Below are positions 15,936 through 24,700 of a DNA stretch of 44,236 nt, piece by piece. How positions within the stretch are numbered: the stretch's first letter is position 1; each line of letters opens with the position of its first letter. A program made the position numbers and the translations under genes. Source of the stretch: Acidimicrobiales bacterium. Its GTDB lineage: Bacteria > Actinomycetota > Acidimicrobiia > Acidimicrobiales > SZUA-35. Under the pieces are notes generated by a model. That model worked only from the letters and a program-made list of their open reading frames with translations, did not search any database and was not told where the DNA came from. The stretch covers positions 69,197-113,432 of the forward strand of contig JAHDFH010000002.1 of the NCBI GenBank assembly GCA_020628305.1, read 5' to 3'.

Positions 15936-17015
15936 GTGCATGTCGGATTAATCTGCCCTTACAGTCTCTCAATTGCAGGGGGAGTACAAGCCCAAGTGAT
16001 GGGAATGGCCAGAAACTTGAGACGCAAAGGAGTGGATGCAAAGGTGCTTGCGCCTTGTGATGGACGTCCGGCTGAGTCTTGGGTCTTTCCTTTAGGTAAA
16101 TCCGTTCCGTACGCCCAGAACGGGTCGCTTGCGCCTGTGGCCCCAGACCCGGCAGCTCAACTGCGTATTTTGGCTGCCATTCGAGACGAACGTTTCGATG
16201 TGCTTCACATTCACGAACCTTTGGTGCCGGGCCCAAGCCTGACCGCTCTTGTGATGCAGAGTGTTCCAATGGTCGGAACCTTCCACGTAAGTGGGGAAGT
16301 AAAAGCCTATCGGTGGCTGAAGCCGGCCGCCAAAAGGCTCGCCAGGCGACTAGCTTTATCTGTTGCGGTTAGTGACGAAGCAGCAGCAATGGCTAAGCGC
16401 TCACTTGATATTGAGTGTGAGATTCTCTTCAACGCAGTAGAACTTCAGGACCTACCCTTGAAGACCCATGTGGGAAAACCTCATCGCGTGTTTTTTGTTG
16501 GTAGGCATGAACCTAGAAAAGGCCTAAGTGTATTGCTAGAAGCCTTTAGCGCACTGCCTAAGGAGTTTGAACTAAGAATTGCCGGTCAAGGTCCTGAAAC
16601 TGAGAAACTTAAAAACGAGTATCGGGATTTGCGAAATATTGTTTGGCTTGGAGCCATTGAAGAGGCAGAAAAGGCACAAGAGTTAGCCGATGCGGAAATC
16701 TTTGTTGCACCTTCTCTGGGAGGAGAAAGCTTCGGGATAGTCCTGCTAGAGGCAATGGCCGCCGGCGTGAAGCTCGTAGTGAGCGACTTAGAGGCTTACG
16801 CCTCGGTCACCAACGGGCAAGAATGTGCAGCACTGTTTTCAACCGGGGACTCAGTTTCTCTACAAAATGCTCTGCTCGCAGCTGTGGAGAATCCTGACAA
16901 GGCACAGCAACGGGTGGATAATGGGAGGGCTAGAGTGAGCGAATTCTCCATGGATCGGCTGACTGAGGCCTATATAGATTGTTACCAAAGAGCTATTTCG
17001 TTAGCCAATAATTGA
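15936..17015 (+). CDS. pimA: Phosphatidyl-myo-inositol mannosyltransferase (GT4)
   Basis: 359 residues. It transfers mannose from GDP-mannose to PI on the inner membrane face. The N-terminal Rossmann domain opens with HVGLICPYSLSIAGGVQ and carries HIHEPLVP; the C-terminal donor domain has FVGRHEPRKGLSVLLEAF and the E-x7-E motif ESFGIVLLEA. These match mycobacterial PimA closely, as does the position after the acyltransferase. The GTG start is seven bases after TAACTT. A second mannosyltransferase of the pathway (pimB) lies at 38519-39631. Confidence 0.92.
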   Translation: MHVGLICPYSLSIAGGVQAQVMGMARNLRRKGVDAKVLAPCDGRPAESWVFPLGKSVPYAQNGSLAPVAPDPAAQLRILAAIRDERFDVLHIHEPLVPGPSLTALVMQSVPMVGTFHVSGEVKAYRWLKPAAKRLARRLALSVAVSDEAAAMAKRSLDIECEILFNAVELQDLPLKTHVGKPHRVFFVGRHEPRKGLSVLLEAFSALPKEFELRIAGQGPETEKLKNEYRDLRNIVWLGAIEEAEKAQELADAEIFVAPSLGGESFGIVLLEAMAAGVKLVVSDLEAYASVTNGQECAALFSTGDSVSLQNALLAAVENPDKAQQRVDNGRARVSEFSMDRLTEAYIDCYQRAISLANN

Positions 17016-17033
17016 TTCTAGGCGTTGGGGTTG

Positions 17034-17039
17034 TAGTCT
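17034..17039 (+). promoter_or_regulatory. Predicted -10 box (leaderless) for the gene at 17046
   Basis: TAGTCT followed by AGGAAG and the GTG at 17046. AGGAAG would also resemble a ribosome binding site but lies too close to be one. Confidence 0.5.
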
Positions 17040-17045
17040 AGGAAG

Positions 17046-17870
17046 GTGTTTAGCTATGCCGAAGAGCAGAGTGAGAGGATTCCGAAGCAGCGGGTTCATG
17101 TTTTTTTGATCACTACTTTGGTTATTGCTTTACCCGTGATGCTGTTGCTGGCCATGTTAGTGCTACTGACTGGTTCAGGTTGGCTTATTTTTGGTTTGAT
17201 TCTCGTCCCTGTGATCGTCGCCGGCTACCTTTTCATGAGCGCTAAGGACCGGGTGGATCCGGTTCTGGAATCGCTCAATGCTGTTGCCAGTGAGTATAGT
17301 GACAATCCTCGGTTTCATAACTTAGTAGAGTCGTTGTCGCTCGAAGTGGGGGTTATAGAACCCGAATGCTATGTCATTGAAGACAACGCAGTTAACGGTT
17401 TGGCTCTTAAAGAAGACCGGAGAAATGTGGTCGTGCTCACAACTGGAGCGCTGGAGACATTCGGACTGGCCCAGGCTGAAGGCTTCATAGCAGAGCTGAT
17501 GGTTAGACTTGCCAATGGCAGTGCGGATGACTCAACCTTTGCTTACTCGTTGTTTGGCTTGAGATTTGTTGACTCTGGGAGCCCAGAGTTCTTGAAACGC
17601 TATGCGCAATGGGCAACCGGAGTTATTATCGGGGACGATGACAGAGAGTTGCTCGCTGATAGACAAGCAGTTCTTCTGACTAGCTATCCGCCGGGTTTGA
17701 CCGCAGCTCTGAACAAGGCCCTCGACGGCGGGTTTGTGCCAAAGTCTGCAACCAAAGGCAATGACTATCTGTGGGTAGTGCCTCCAACAACTGACTCGGC
17801 CGCAATGACGCCTAAAGCGGCTAAGGCTGGCTTAGGGCTGAGGGTCGATGTGTTGGCAAGCGACATTTAA
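17046..17870 (+). CDS. Membrane-anchored M48 (HtpX)-fold pseudopeptidase
   Basis: 274 residues with two adjacent transmembrane helices at about 20-42 and 45-65. The soluble part follows the M48 family order: YVIEDNAVNGLAL (109-121; HtpX has YVID...NAFA), VVVLTTGALETF (128-139), and AEGFIAELMVRLANG (144-158), which aligns base for base in length with LEGVLAHELAHIRNG. In that alignment H, E and H of HExxH become E150, L151 and R154, so zinc cannot bind in the usual way. The downstream E-x-x-A-D block that gives the third ligand remains (ELLADRQAVLLTSYPPGL, 201-218). I infer an inactive scaffold or regulator. It sits between pimA and pdxS with its own leaderless promoter. Confidence 0.7.
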   Translation: MFSYAEEQSERIPKQRVHVFLITTLVIALPVMLLLAMLVLLTGSGWLIFGLILVPVIVAGYLFMSAKDRVDPVLESLNAVASEYSDNPRFHNLVESLSLEVGVIEPECYVIEDNAVNGLALKEDRRNVVVLTTGALETFGLAQAEGFIAELMVRLANGSADDSTFAYSLFGLRFVDSGSPEFLKRYAQWATGVIIGDDDRELLADRQAVLLTSYPPGLTAALNKALDGGFVPKSATKGNDYLWVVPPTTDSAAMTPKAAKAGLGLRVDVLASDI

Positions 17871-17888
17871 TTTCGCCCCACTAGTTGC

Positions 17889-17894
17889 TAGCAT
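17889..17894 (+). promoter_or_regulatory. Predicted -10 box of pdxS (leaderless)
   Basis: TAGCAT followed by six bases and the ATG at 17901. Confidence 0.6.
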
Positions 17895-17900
17895 GAAGCT

Positions 17901-18794
17901 ATGACGGAAACAGACCGAACTGCCCCAACCGCCAGCGTTAAGCGTGGACTTGCTGAGATGCTTAAGGGTGGTGTGATTATGGACGTAGTCACACCAGAAC
18001 AGGCCAAGATCGCCCAAGATGCTGGAGCTGTAGCCGTTATGGCCCTGGAGCGGGTCCCTGCCGACATCCGTGTTGACGGCGGTGTGGCGCGCATGAGTGA
18101 TCCCGAAATGATTGAAGGAATCCAGGCTGTTACATCAATTCCGGTCATGGCTAAAGCAAGAATTGGTCACTTTGTAGAAGCCCAGATATTGCAGAGCTTG
18201 GGGGTTGATTACATCGATGAATCCGAAGTGCTCACCCCAGCTGATGAAACCCACCACATTGATAAGTTTGCTTTCGATGTTCCCTTTGTTTGTGGGGCAA
18301 CTAATCTAGGCGAGGCGCTTCGCCGAATCGCTGAGGGCGCATGTTTGATTCGCTCAAAGGGCGAAGCCGGGACTGGCAACATCGTTGAGGCTGTTCGACA
18401 TTTGCGATCAATACAGGGCGACATCAAGAAGATAGCTGCTGCAAATGATGAAGCTGAGTTGTTTGATTGGGCGAAGCAGTTGCAGGCTCCGCTTTCTTTG
18501 GTTCAAGAAATTGCAGACACAGGACGCCTTCCCGTTCCAATGTTCTGTGCTGGTGGTATAGCTACTCCAGCTGATGCAGCTATGGCGATGCAACTTGGTG
18601 CGGAGTCAGTGTTTGTTGGATCAGGCATCTTTAAGAGTGCTGAACCTGCACCTCGAGCAAAGGCAGTTGTTGAGGCTACCACTCACTACAACAACCCTGA
18701 CATAGTTGCTAAAGTGAGTCGTGGTTTGGGTGAGCCAATGACTGGTATCGGGATGGACCAGATAGACGTCCGGCTCGCAGAACGTGGCTGGTAG
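17901..18794 (+). CDS. pdxS: Pyridoxal 5'-phosphate synthase, PdxS subunit
   Basis: 297 residues. It makes PLP from ribose 5-phosphate, glyceraldehyde 3-phosphate and ammonia supplied by PdxT. The beta-barrel carries the catalytic Lys in MAKARIGHF, the [16 protein letters not shown] phosphate loop, [12 protein letters not shown] and GSGIFKS. The length is standard. The first residues after the Met (about 15) are extra relative to compact PdxS proteins and Thr/Ala-rich. Its last 11 bases overlap pdxT, so the two subunits are translationally coupled. No other B6 genes are in view. Confidence 0.97.
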   Translation: MTETDRTAPTASVKRGLAEMLKGGVIMDVVTPEQAKIAQDAGAVAVMALERVPADIRVDGGVARMSDPEMIEGIQAVTSIPVMAKARIGHFVEAQILQSLGVDYIDESEVLTPADETHHIDKFAFDVPFVCGATNLGEALRRIAEGACLIRSKGEAGTGNIVEAVRHLRSIQGDIKKIAAANDEAELFDWAKQLQAPLSLVQEIADTGRLPVPMFCAGGIATPADAAMAMQLGAESVFVGSGIFKSAEPAPRAKAVVEATTHYNNPDIVAKVSRGLGEPMTGIGMDQIDVRLAERGW

Positions 18795-19413
18795 CAGCCC
18801 TCCTAGAGTCGGTGTTCTGGCCCTTCAGGGGGCCTACGCAGCACATATTGAGTCGTTTCGAAGAGTCAAGAATGAAGTACGTGCCGTTGAGGTTCGCAAT
18901 AGTGGTGATCTAGCTGAGTGTGATGCCCTGGTAATTCCAGGTGGGGAGTCAACAGTGATCTCCAAACTAATCACTTCTGCTGGAATGAAAAGTTCTTTGT
19001 CTGAGTTTGTTGCTGACCGCCCGGTCTGGGGAACATGTGCTGGCATGATCCTACTTAGCTCTGCTGCCTCTGATGCAGAGGAAGTGATTAGGTTTGGGGC
19101 CATTGACATTGAAGTGGTAAGAAACGCCTACGGTCGACAATTGGATTCGTTTGAAACCGAGCTAGAGATCTCACCGGTTGGAATGTTTAACGCAGTGTTT
19201 ATTAGAGCACCTGCGGTTTCGGCCGTAGGTGAAGCTGTCGAGGTCCTAGGTTGGGATATGAGCCATCCAAGCTTGGCAGCTTCTATCAATTCAGGCTATT
19301 CAGATACTGGAATACCGGTAGCTTTGCAGTCGGGCAACGTATTGGTGACTTCATTTCATCCCGAGCTGACAGATAACTATGCTCTGCACGAATATTTCTT
19401 AACCCTAATCTAG
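18784..19413 (+). CDS. pdxT: Pyridoxal 5'-phosphate synthase, PdxT glutaminase subunit
   Basis: 209 residues; class I glutaminase that hydrolyses glutamine and channels ammonia to Pdx[15 protein letters not shown] opens the domain, [12 protein letters not shown] is the substrate loop, the nucleophile Cys is in [10 protein letters not shown], and the His-Glu of the triad is in [16 protein letters not shown]. The GTG at 18784 overlaps pdxS by 11 bases and no nearer start codon fits. The gene ends 100 bases before imuA'; in many actinobacteria yebC-ruvC would follow here. Confidence 0.95.
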   Translation: MAGSSPPRVGVLALQGAYAAHIESFRRVKNEVRAVEVRNSGDLAECDALVIPGGESTVISKLITSAGMKSSLSEFVADRPVWGTCAGMILLSSAASDAEEVIRFGAIDIEVVRNAYGRQLDSFETELEISPVGMFNAVFIRAPAVSAVGEAVEVLGWDMSHPSLAASINSGYSDTGIPVALQSGNVLVTSFHPELTDNYALHEYFLTLI

Positions 19414-19420
19414 AAGACTG

Positions 19421-19434
19421 CGAACATTTGTTCG
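19421..19434. promoter_or_regulatory. LexA (SOS) box 1
   Basis: CGAACATTTGTTCG is a perfect match to the actinobacterial SOS palindrome CGAAC-N4-GTTCG. It lies just after pdxT and 79 bases upstream of the imuA' ATG. A further half site (GTTCG) is at 19441-19445. Confidence 0.85.
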
Positions 19435-19462
19435 GGTTTTGTTCGGAAATGTCAGAGCTTCA

Positions 19463-19478
19463 TAATATGATCTAATTT
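19463..19478 (+). promoter_or_regulatory. Predicted -10 region of the imuA'-imuB-dnaE2 operon
   Basis: Overlapping candidates TAATAT (19463-19468), TATGAT (19466-19471) and TAATTT (19473-19478). With any of them transcription starts at or just before the second LexA box, so LexA bound there would block initiation. GTGAGGAA before the ATG at 19514 can act as ribosome binding site. Confidence 0.5.
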
Positions 19479-19481
19479 CTG

Positions 19482-19495
19482 CGAACACATGTTTG
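19482..19495. promoter_or_regulatory. LexA (SOS) box 2
   Basis: CGAACACATGTTTG fits CGAAC-N4-GTTYG. It lies 18 bases before the imuA' ATG, over the predicted transcription start. Confidence 0.8.
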
Positions 19496-19513
19496 TTTTG
19501 AGTGAGGAATTAG

Positions 19514-20188
19514 ATGCCAACAGTTGATATTCAATCATTAAAAAACATTTCATCAAGTGGAGTCTCTTTAAAGCAATTGCAGTCTGCTGTTGCTCCAACT
19601 TCTTTAAAATCTCAGAGTCGCATAGCTGTTCATGGGGTATTTGAAAACTGTTTTTCTAAAGGATTGGTCGAAGGTTCGGTTGTTGGCATAACAGGCTCTG
19701 GAGCTAGAAGCCTGGGGTTTGGCCTAATCGGTTCGATTGTAAACAAGCAGTGGACTTGTTTGCTTGGCTTCAAGAGTTTAGGTATTAGGGCAGTATCTGA
19801 AGCAGGAATCGATTTACAGCAAACTTTAGTTGTCAGGGGTCTGAATTCTCAAAATCAAGTGCGGGTGATTTCAGAGTGCGTTGAGGCGACTCAGGTCGTG
19901 GCCATTGAGCTAGAAAATAGAGTCAAGCCTGCTGATGCTCGAATTGTGCAGCGCAAATTACTCAACTCAGGAGGTCTGCTTATAGTAGTGGGCAATCAAT
20001 TTAGTTGGCCAGCTGGTGTTGACTATACGATCCATAACAGTTCAGTGAGGTGGCAAGGTGTAGAGCAAGGGCATGGCAGAATCTCACAACTAAATTATGA
20101 AGTCTCAATTTCTGGCAAGCGCTCCAGCGGTCCTCAACTGATTAAGCGGTTTGAAAAAAATGCTCAAGGTTTTGCTGATGTCGCGTAA
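19514..20188 (+). CDS. imuA': ImuA'-like degenerate RecA-fold mutasome protein
   Basis: 224 residues. The order SRIAVHGVFENCF - GLVEGSVVGITGSG follows the start of RecA and ImuA proteins, but the P-loop reads GITGSGARS (58-66) with no GKT/S, so ATP binding is doubtful. The rest keeps the alternating strands of a RecA-like core (WTCLLGFKSLGIRAVSEAGI, VVAIELENRV, LLIVVGN). Identification rests on this pattern plus position: first gene behind two LexA boxes and before imuB and dnaE2. ImuA' proteins are accessory factors of mutagenic translesion synthesis. Three lines at its 5' end (19501-19680) count 67 G/C of 180, well below the flanking genes. Confidence 0.75.
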   Translation: MPTVDIQSLKNISSSGVSLKQLQSAVAPTSLKSQSRIAVHGVFENCFSKGLVEGSVVGITGSGARSLGFGLIGSIVNKQWTCLLGFKSLGIRAVSEAGIDLQQTLVVRGLNSQNQVRVISECVEATQVVAIELENRVKPADARIVQRKLLNSGGLLIVVGNQFSWPAGVDYTIHNSSVRWQGVEQGHGRISQLNYEVSISGKRSSGPQLIKRFEKNAQGFADVA

Positions 20189-21755
20189 CGAGCAGCTTGC
20201 TGTCAGGGTTATTTTTATTGCGGTTGATCATTGGCCTTTGATTGCTTTAAAGAGGTCACTCGATTTGCCAATTGCTGTGGTGAAAGCTGGTCATGTCATT
20301 GATGTGTCACCCGTGGCTCAAAAAGTTAAGGTCGGGATGACTCAACGCACTGCTTTAGCAAAGTTGCCGAGGCTAGAAATTGTTGAACAAGATGAGGCAG
20401 CTGAGTTCAAGCTATTTGAGTCAGTAATTTCTGTAGTAGAGAACCTAACGCCTTGGGTTACAGCTTGTCAGCCAGGTGAAATGTTCCTGCCAGCCTTAAC
20501 CCCTGCAAGATTTTATGGCTCAGAAAAACAAGCAGTAAAGCAACTTTTAGGAGCAGTCAAAGAAGAGCTAAGGCTGCTAAGCCCTGATTATCCGCAAGCA
20601 TGCCGTATTGGTGTCAGTGAAGGGCAATTTGCGGCTTCTTTGGCTGCGAAGCTTGCAAAGCCAGGGGATATGAGAGTAATCCCGAAAGGCCGTGCTTTGG
20701 AGTCTCTTGCGCATTGGCCAATAGCAACTTTAGGAGATCCGAAACTTACAAGGACGCTATTCCAGCTAGGCATTACCACATTAGGTCAGTGGGCTAAGTT
20801 GAAACCGGGCGATGTGTTAGGACGATTTGGTTCTGAGGCAGCTTTGCTTCATCAGAAAGCACGAGGGTTAGAGGTCGCTTCAGCTCGCCAACTAGAGCAG
20901 CCTAAAGACTTGACCCAGGAGTGGATATTTGAAACCCCGGCCATGGATGTCTCTAGCTGTAGATTGCCGGCTTTAGCATTAGCTCAAGACTTAGTTAAGG
21001 ATTTGCAAGCTCGTGGCCTGAGTTGTGTTCGCTTGCATATTGCTTGTGAATCTGAAAACTCCGAAACCCATGAGCGTTATTGGCAGTTTCAAAAATTGCG
21101 GCTAAGTGCTGAAGAAATAACGAAACGTGTGACTTGGCAAGTGGAGTCTTGGCTTGGTTGTTCGGATCGTCCCTCTGCTGGTATTCGGCGTCTTGGGATT
21201 GCTGCTGATCAAATCATGGCAGCAGCTGGTACACAACTCAGTTTTTGGGGTGTGGAGCCTACATTGGCTGATGCTGTTAAGCGTTTAATCCCTCGACTGG
21301 GGGCAGCAGTTGGTGAAAGCAATGTTATAAGGCCTGTACTAAAAGGAGGTGTCGGTCCTTATGAACAGTTCGAATTTATACCTGCTAATACCTGCGATGT
21401 TGAGAGTCCCTTGCAACCGGATGCGTCGGTTGAACAACCTTGGCCCGGTGCGGTGGGGGCGCCATCTCCAAGTTATGTCTCAGCTCCCGGAAATCTAGAG
21501 GTTGAAGTAATTTCTGCAACCGAACAAGCGGTTCAGGTTTCAGGGAGAGGCCAGTTGGACTATCAGCCGAGATGGTTAAAAATCAATAATCGCAATGAGT
21601 CGATTGTTAAGTGGGCTGGCCCATGGTTAGACAGTCGTAAATGGTGGCTAGATGATCCTATTAGACATGCTCGCTTGCAAGTAGTGACAGCTCGGTCAGC
21701 TTATCTATTAGTGGTATCTAAGGGTCGCTGGTATCTCGAAGCGAGCTATTTATAG
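20178..21755 (+). CDS. imuB: ImuB: catalytically dead Y-family polymerase homologue, clamp-binding mutasome hub
   Basis: 525 residues from the ATG at 20178, which overlaps imuA' by 11 bases and has AAGG eight bases before it; in-frame starts at 20151 and 20160 are possible. The opening VIFIAVDHWPLIALKR takes the place of the Y-family metal-binding start, and GRALESLAHWPIATLG plus LFQLGITTLGQWAKL is the helix-hairpin-helix region. The acidic polymerase active site is not evident, as expected for ImuB. A beta-clamp motif QLSFWG begins at Q353, comparable to QLPLWG of mycobacterial ImuB. It should bridge DnaE2 to the clamp. It is the second gene of the LexA-controlled operon. Confidence 0.88.
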   Translation: MSRNEQLAVRVIFIAVDHWPLIALKRSLDLPIAVVKAGHVIDVSPVAQKVKVGMTQRTALAKLPRLEIVEQDEAAEFKLFESVISVVENLTPWVTACQPGEMFLPALTPARFYGSEKQAVKQLLGAVKEELRLLSPDYPQACRIGVSEGQFAASLAAKLAKPGDMRVIPKGRALESLAHWPIATLGDPKLTRTLFQLGITTLGQWAKLKPGDVLGRFGSEAALLHQKARGLEVASARQLEQPKDLTQEWIFETPAMDVSSCRLPALALAQDLVKDLQARGLSCVRLHIACESENSETHERYWQFQKLRLSAEEITKRVTWQVESWLGCSDRPSAGIRRLGIAADQIMAAAGTQLSFWGVEPTLADAVKRLIPRLGAAVGESNVIRPVLKGGVGPYEQFEFIPANTCDVESPLQPDASVEQPWPGAVGAPSPSYVSAPGNLEVEVISATEQAVQVSGRGQLDYQPRWLKINNRNESIVKWAGPWLDSRKWWLDDPIRHARLQVVTARSAYLLVVSKGRWYLEASYL

Positions 21756-21764
21756 AGGAGATTA

Positions 21765-24700
21765 ATGGATAAGTACGTGCCTTACGCGGAACTACATTGT
21801 CATTCAAATTTCAGCTTTCTCGATGGTGCTTCCAGCCCAGAGGCGTTGGTAGAAGAAGCCGTAAGGCTTGAACTGCAAGCTTTGGCGCTGTGCGATCATA
21901 ACGGTTTCTATGGGGTTGTTAAGTTTGCAGAGGCTGCTAAAAAGCACTCTTTAAAGACGGTCTTTGGTGCAGAGTTAACAGTTGATCTGTTAGATCATCA
22001 ACAGTCTCAGAAAGACCCTGATGGGACTCATTTGCTGATCCTCTGTAGAAATGCTGAAGGTTATTCCTCTTTAAGTAGGGTGATCTCTCATGCCCAGCTC
22101 CAAGGTGAGAAGGGGGCGCCTAGACTCTCCATGTCGCAGCTGAGCGGCTTTGTTTCGCCTGCTGAGTTTAATAACTGGTTGGTCTTAACGGGGTGTCGTA
22201 AAGGGCTTGTGCCTCTTGCTCTGCAAACTGGAGGACTAAATGCAGCTAGAAAAGCTTTGGCCGAGTTAACTGCGGTATTTGGTTCTGAAAATGTGGTTGC
22301 TGAGCTTTGGGACCATAACATGCCGTATGACTCTGAACGCAATGAAAGTATTTATCAGCTAAGCCTTGAAGCCTCTATTAGATGTGTTGCAACCAACAAC
22401 GTTCACTACGCAAACCTTTCAGCTCGTAACCTGGCCATGTCAATGGCAGCGGTTAGAGCGCGATCATCGTTGACAGACATGCAGGGTTGGCTTCCTGCTG
22501 CGGCTAGTGCGTATATGCGATCCGGAATTGAACAGCATCAACGGTTTCGACGTTTTCCGGGGGTCGTTCAAACAGCAGCTGAGCTTGGATCAGAATGTGC
22601 CTTTGACTTGTCATTGATAGCTCCGAAATTACCTCCATATGATGGAACTAACGGCCTGAGTGAGATCGACTTCATTACTAAACTTGCCCACGATGGGGCT
22701 TTGAATTTATATGGCGATCGAGGAGCCCGTCCGCAGGCTTGGCAACAAATCTCTCACGAGCTAAACGTTATTAAGAAGTTAAACTTCGCTGGCTACTTTT
22801 TGATCGTGTGGGATATCGTCCAATTCTGCAACAACAATAATATTTACTGTCAAGGGCGCGGTTCTGCTGCTAATTCTGCTGTTTGTTATGTGCTTGGCAT
22901 AACAAAAGCGGATGCGGTTGGCCTCAACCTTTTATTTGAAAGGTTTCTTTCATCAGAAAGAGACGGTCCGCCAGATATTGATTTGGACATCGAGTCTGAC
23001 CGTAGGGATGAAGTAATCCAATATGTGTACAAAAAGTACGGTCGGCACTATGCGGCCCAAGTGGCTAATGTGATCACATACAAAGCTAAGTCCGCTGTGC
23101 GTGATGCGGCAAAAGCTTTGGGCTATAGCAGTGGACAACAAGATGCGTATTCAAAAGCGGTAAGTCGCTGGTCGAGTGTTGAAATTGCTTCTGAACTACC
23201 TAGAGATGTGATTGAGTTGGCCGCCGAGTTTGAAACCTTGCCGCGACATCTTGGGATTCACACTGGTGGCATGGTCATTTGTGATCGTCCAATAATTGAG
23301 GTATGCCCCGTGGAGAAAGCTCGAATGGAGCAAAGAACAGTTCTGCAATGGGACAAAGAGGACTGTGCGTCGGCTGGTCTGGTGAAATTTGATCTACTTG
23401 GTTTAGGAATGCTCTCCGCTCTACATTTGAGCGTTGATGAGATCGAAGCTAATCTTGGCACGCCAATAGACCTTGCGCTCATTCCTCAAGAAGAAGCTGT
23501 CTATAACATGTTGTGTAGAGCTGATACGGTTGGTGTGTTTCAGGTCGAGTCCAGAGCGCAAATGTCTACTCTGCCGCGCTTGAAACCTAGAACCTTTTAT
23601 GACCTAGTAATAGAAATTGCTTTGATTAGGCCAGGGCCTATCCAAGGCGGCTCGGTTCATCCGTATTTGCGAAGGCGGGCTGGCGTCGAACCTGTAACTT
23701 ATCTACATCCTTTACTTAAGCCAGCGCTAGAAAAAACTTTAGGTGTGCCGCTATTTCAAGAACAGCTCATGCAGATTGCCATAGACGTTGCTGGGTTCTC
23801 AGCAGCTGATGCTGATGAGCTTCGCCAAGCTATGGCGGCTAAACGCTCTAGGGAACGCATGGAAGCATTGAAACTGCGGCTATTTGAAGGAATGGATAAG
23901 AACAAAATATCAGATGAGATCAAGGCGGAGATTTGGGACAAACTTGCTGCCTTTGCCGATTTTGGCTTCCCTGAGAGCCACTCAATAAGTTTTGCATATT
24001 TAGTTTACGCATCCTCTTGGTTAAAGCTGCACTATCCAGCAGCTTTTTGTGTGGGGCTGCTTAATTCTCAACCTATGGGCTTTTACTCACCGCATTCCTT
24101 GGTGCAAGATGCAGCGCGCCATGGGGTTCAAACTTTGCGAGCTTGTGTTAATTCATCTAGTGCGCAGTCCAAGTTAGAAGCCATTAGGGGCGAACAGGAA
24201 CCTGATCTGGAGTATAAAGAGAAACTTAATCCACCGTTAGGGGATCAGGATAAACATGACGTTCTCAGTGAATTAGCCGAATGTAGGTTGGACAAAAAGT
24301 GGGCTGTTCGCTTAGGGCTAGATTACGTTCAAGGTGTGGGTGCAGATTTGGCTGCTGAAATTCAAGCAGCACAACCTTACCGCGACCTAGAAGATTTTAT
24401 GCGCAGGATTAAGCCATCTGCCTCTGTGGCAGAGGCATTGGCAAGTGCCGGCGCATTTAGGGTTTTGGATAAGGATCGCCGGCAAGCGTTGTGGAGGGTG
24501 GGTGCTTTGCAGGGCGCTAGCTCAACCAAGCTTGAAGGAATAGTTACTGGATTGGCTGTTCCGGAGCTCCCCAAGCAATCAGAACTAGACATAGCAGCAT
24601 GCGATTTGATAAACACCGGAATTGCGGTTGAGGGACACCCAACCAAGTTCTACAGAAACCAACTAGATCGAATGGGGGTTACAAAAGCCAGCGATCTTGC

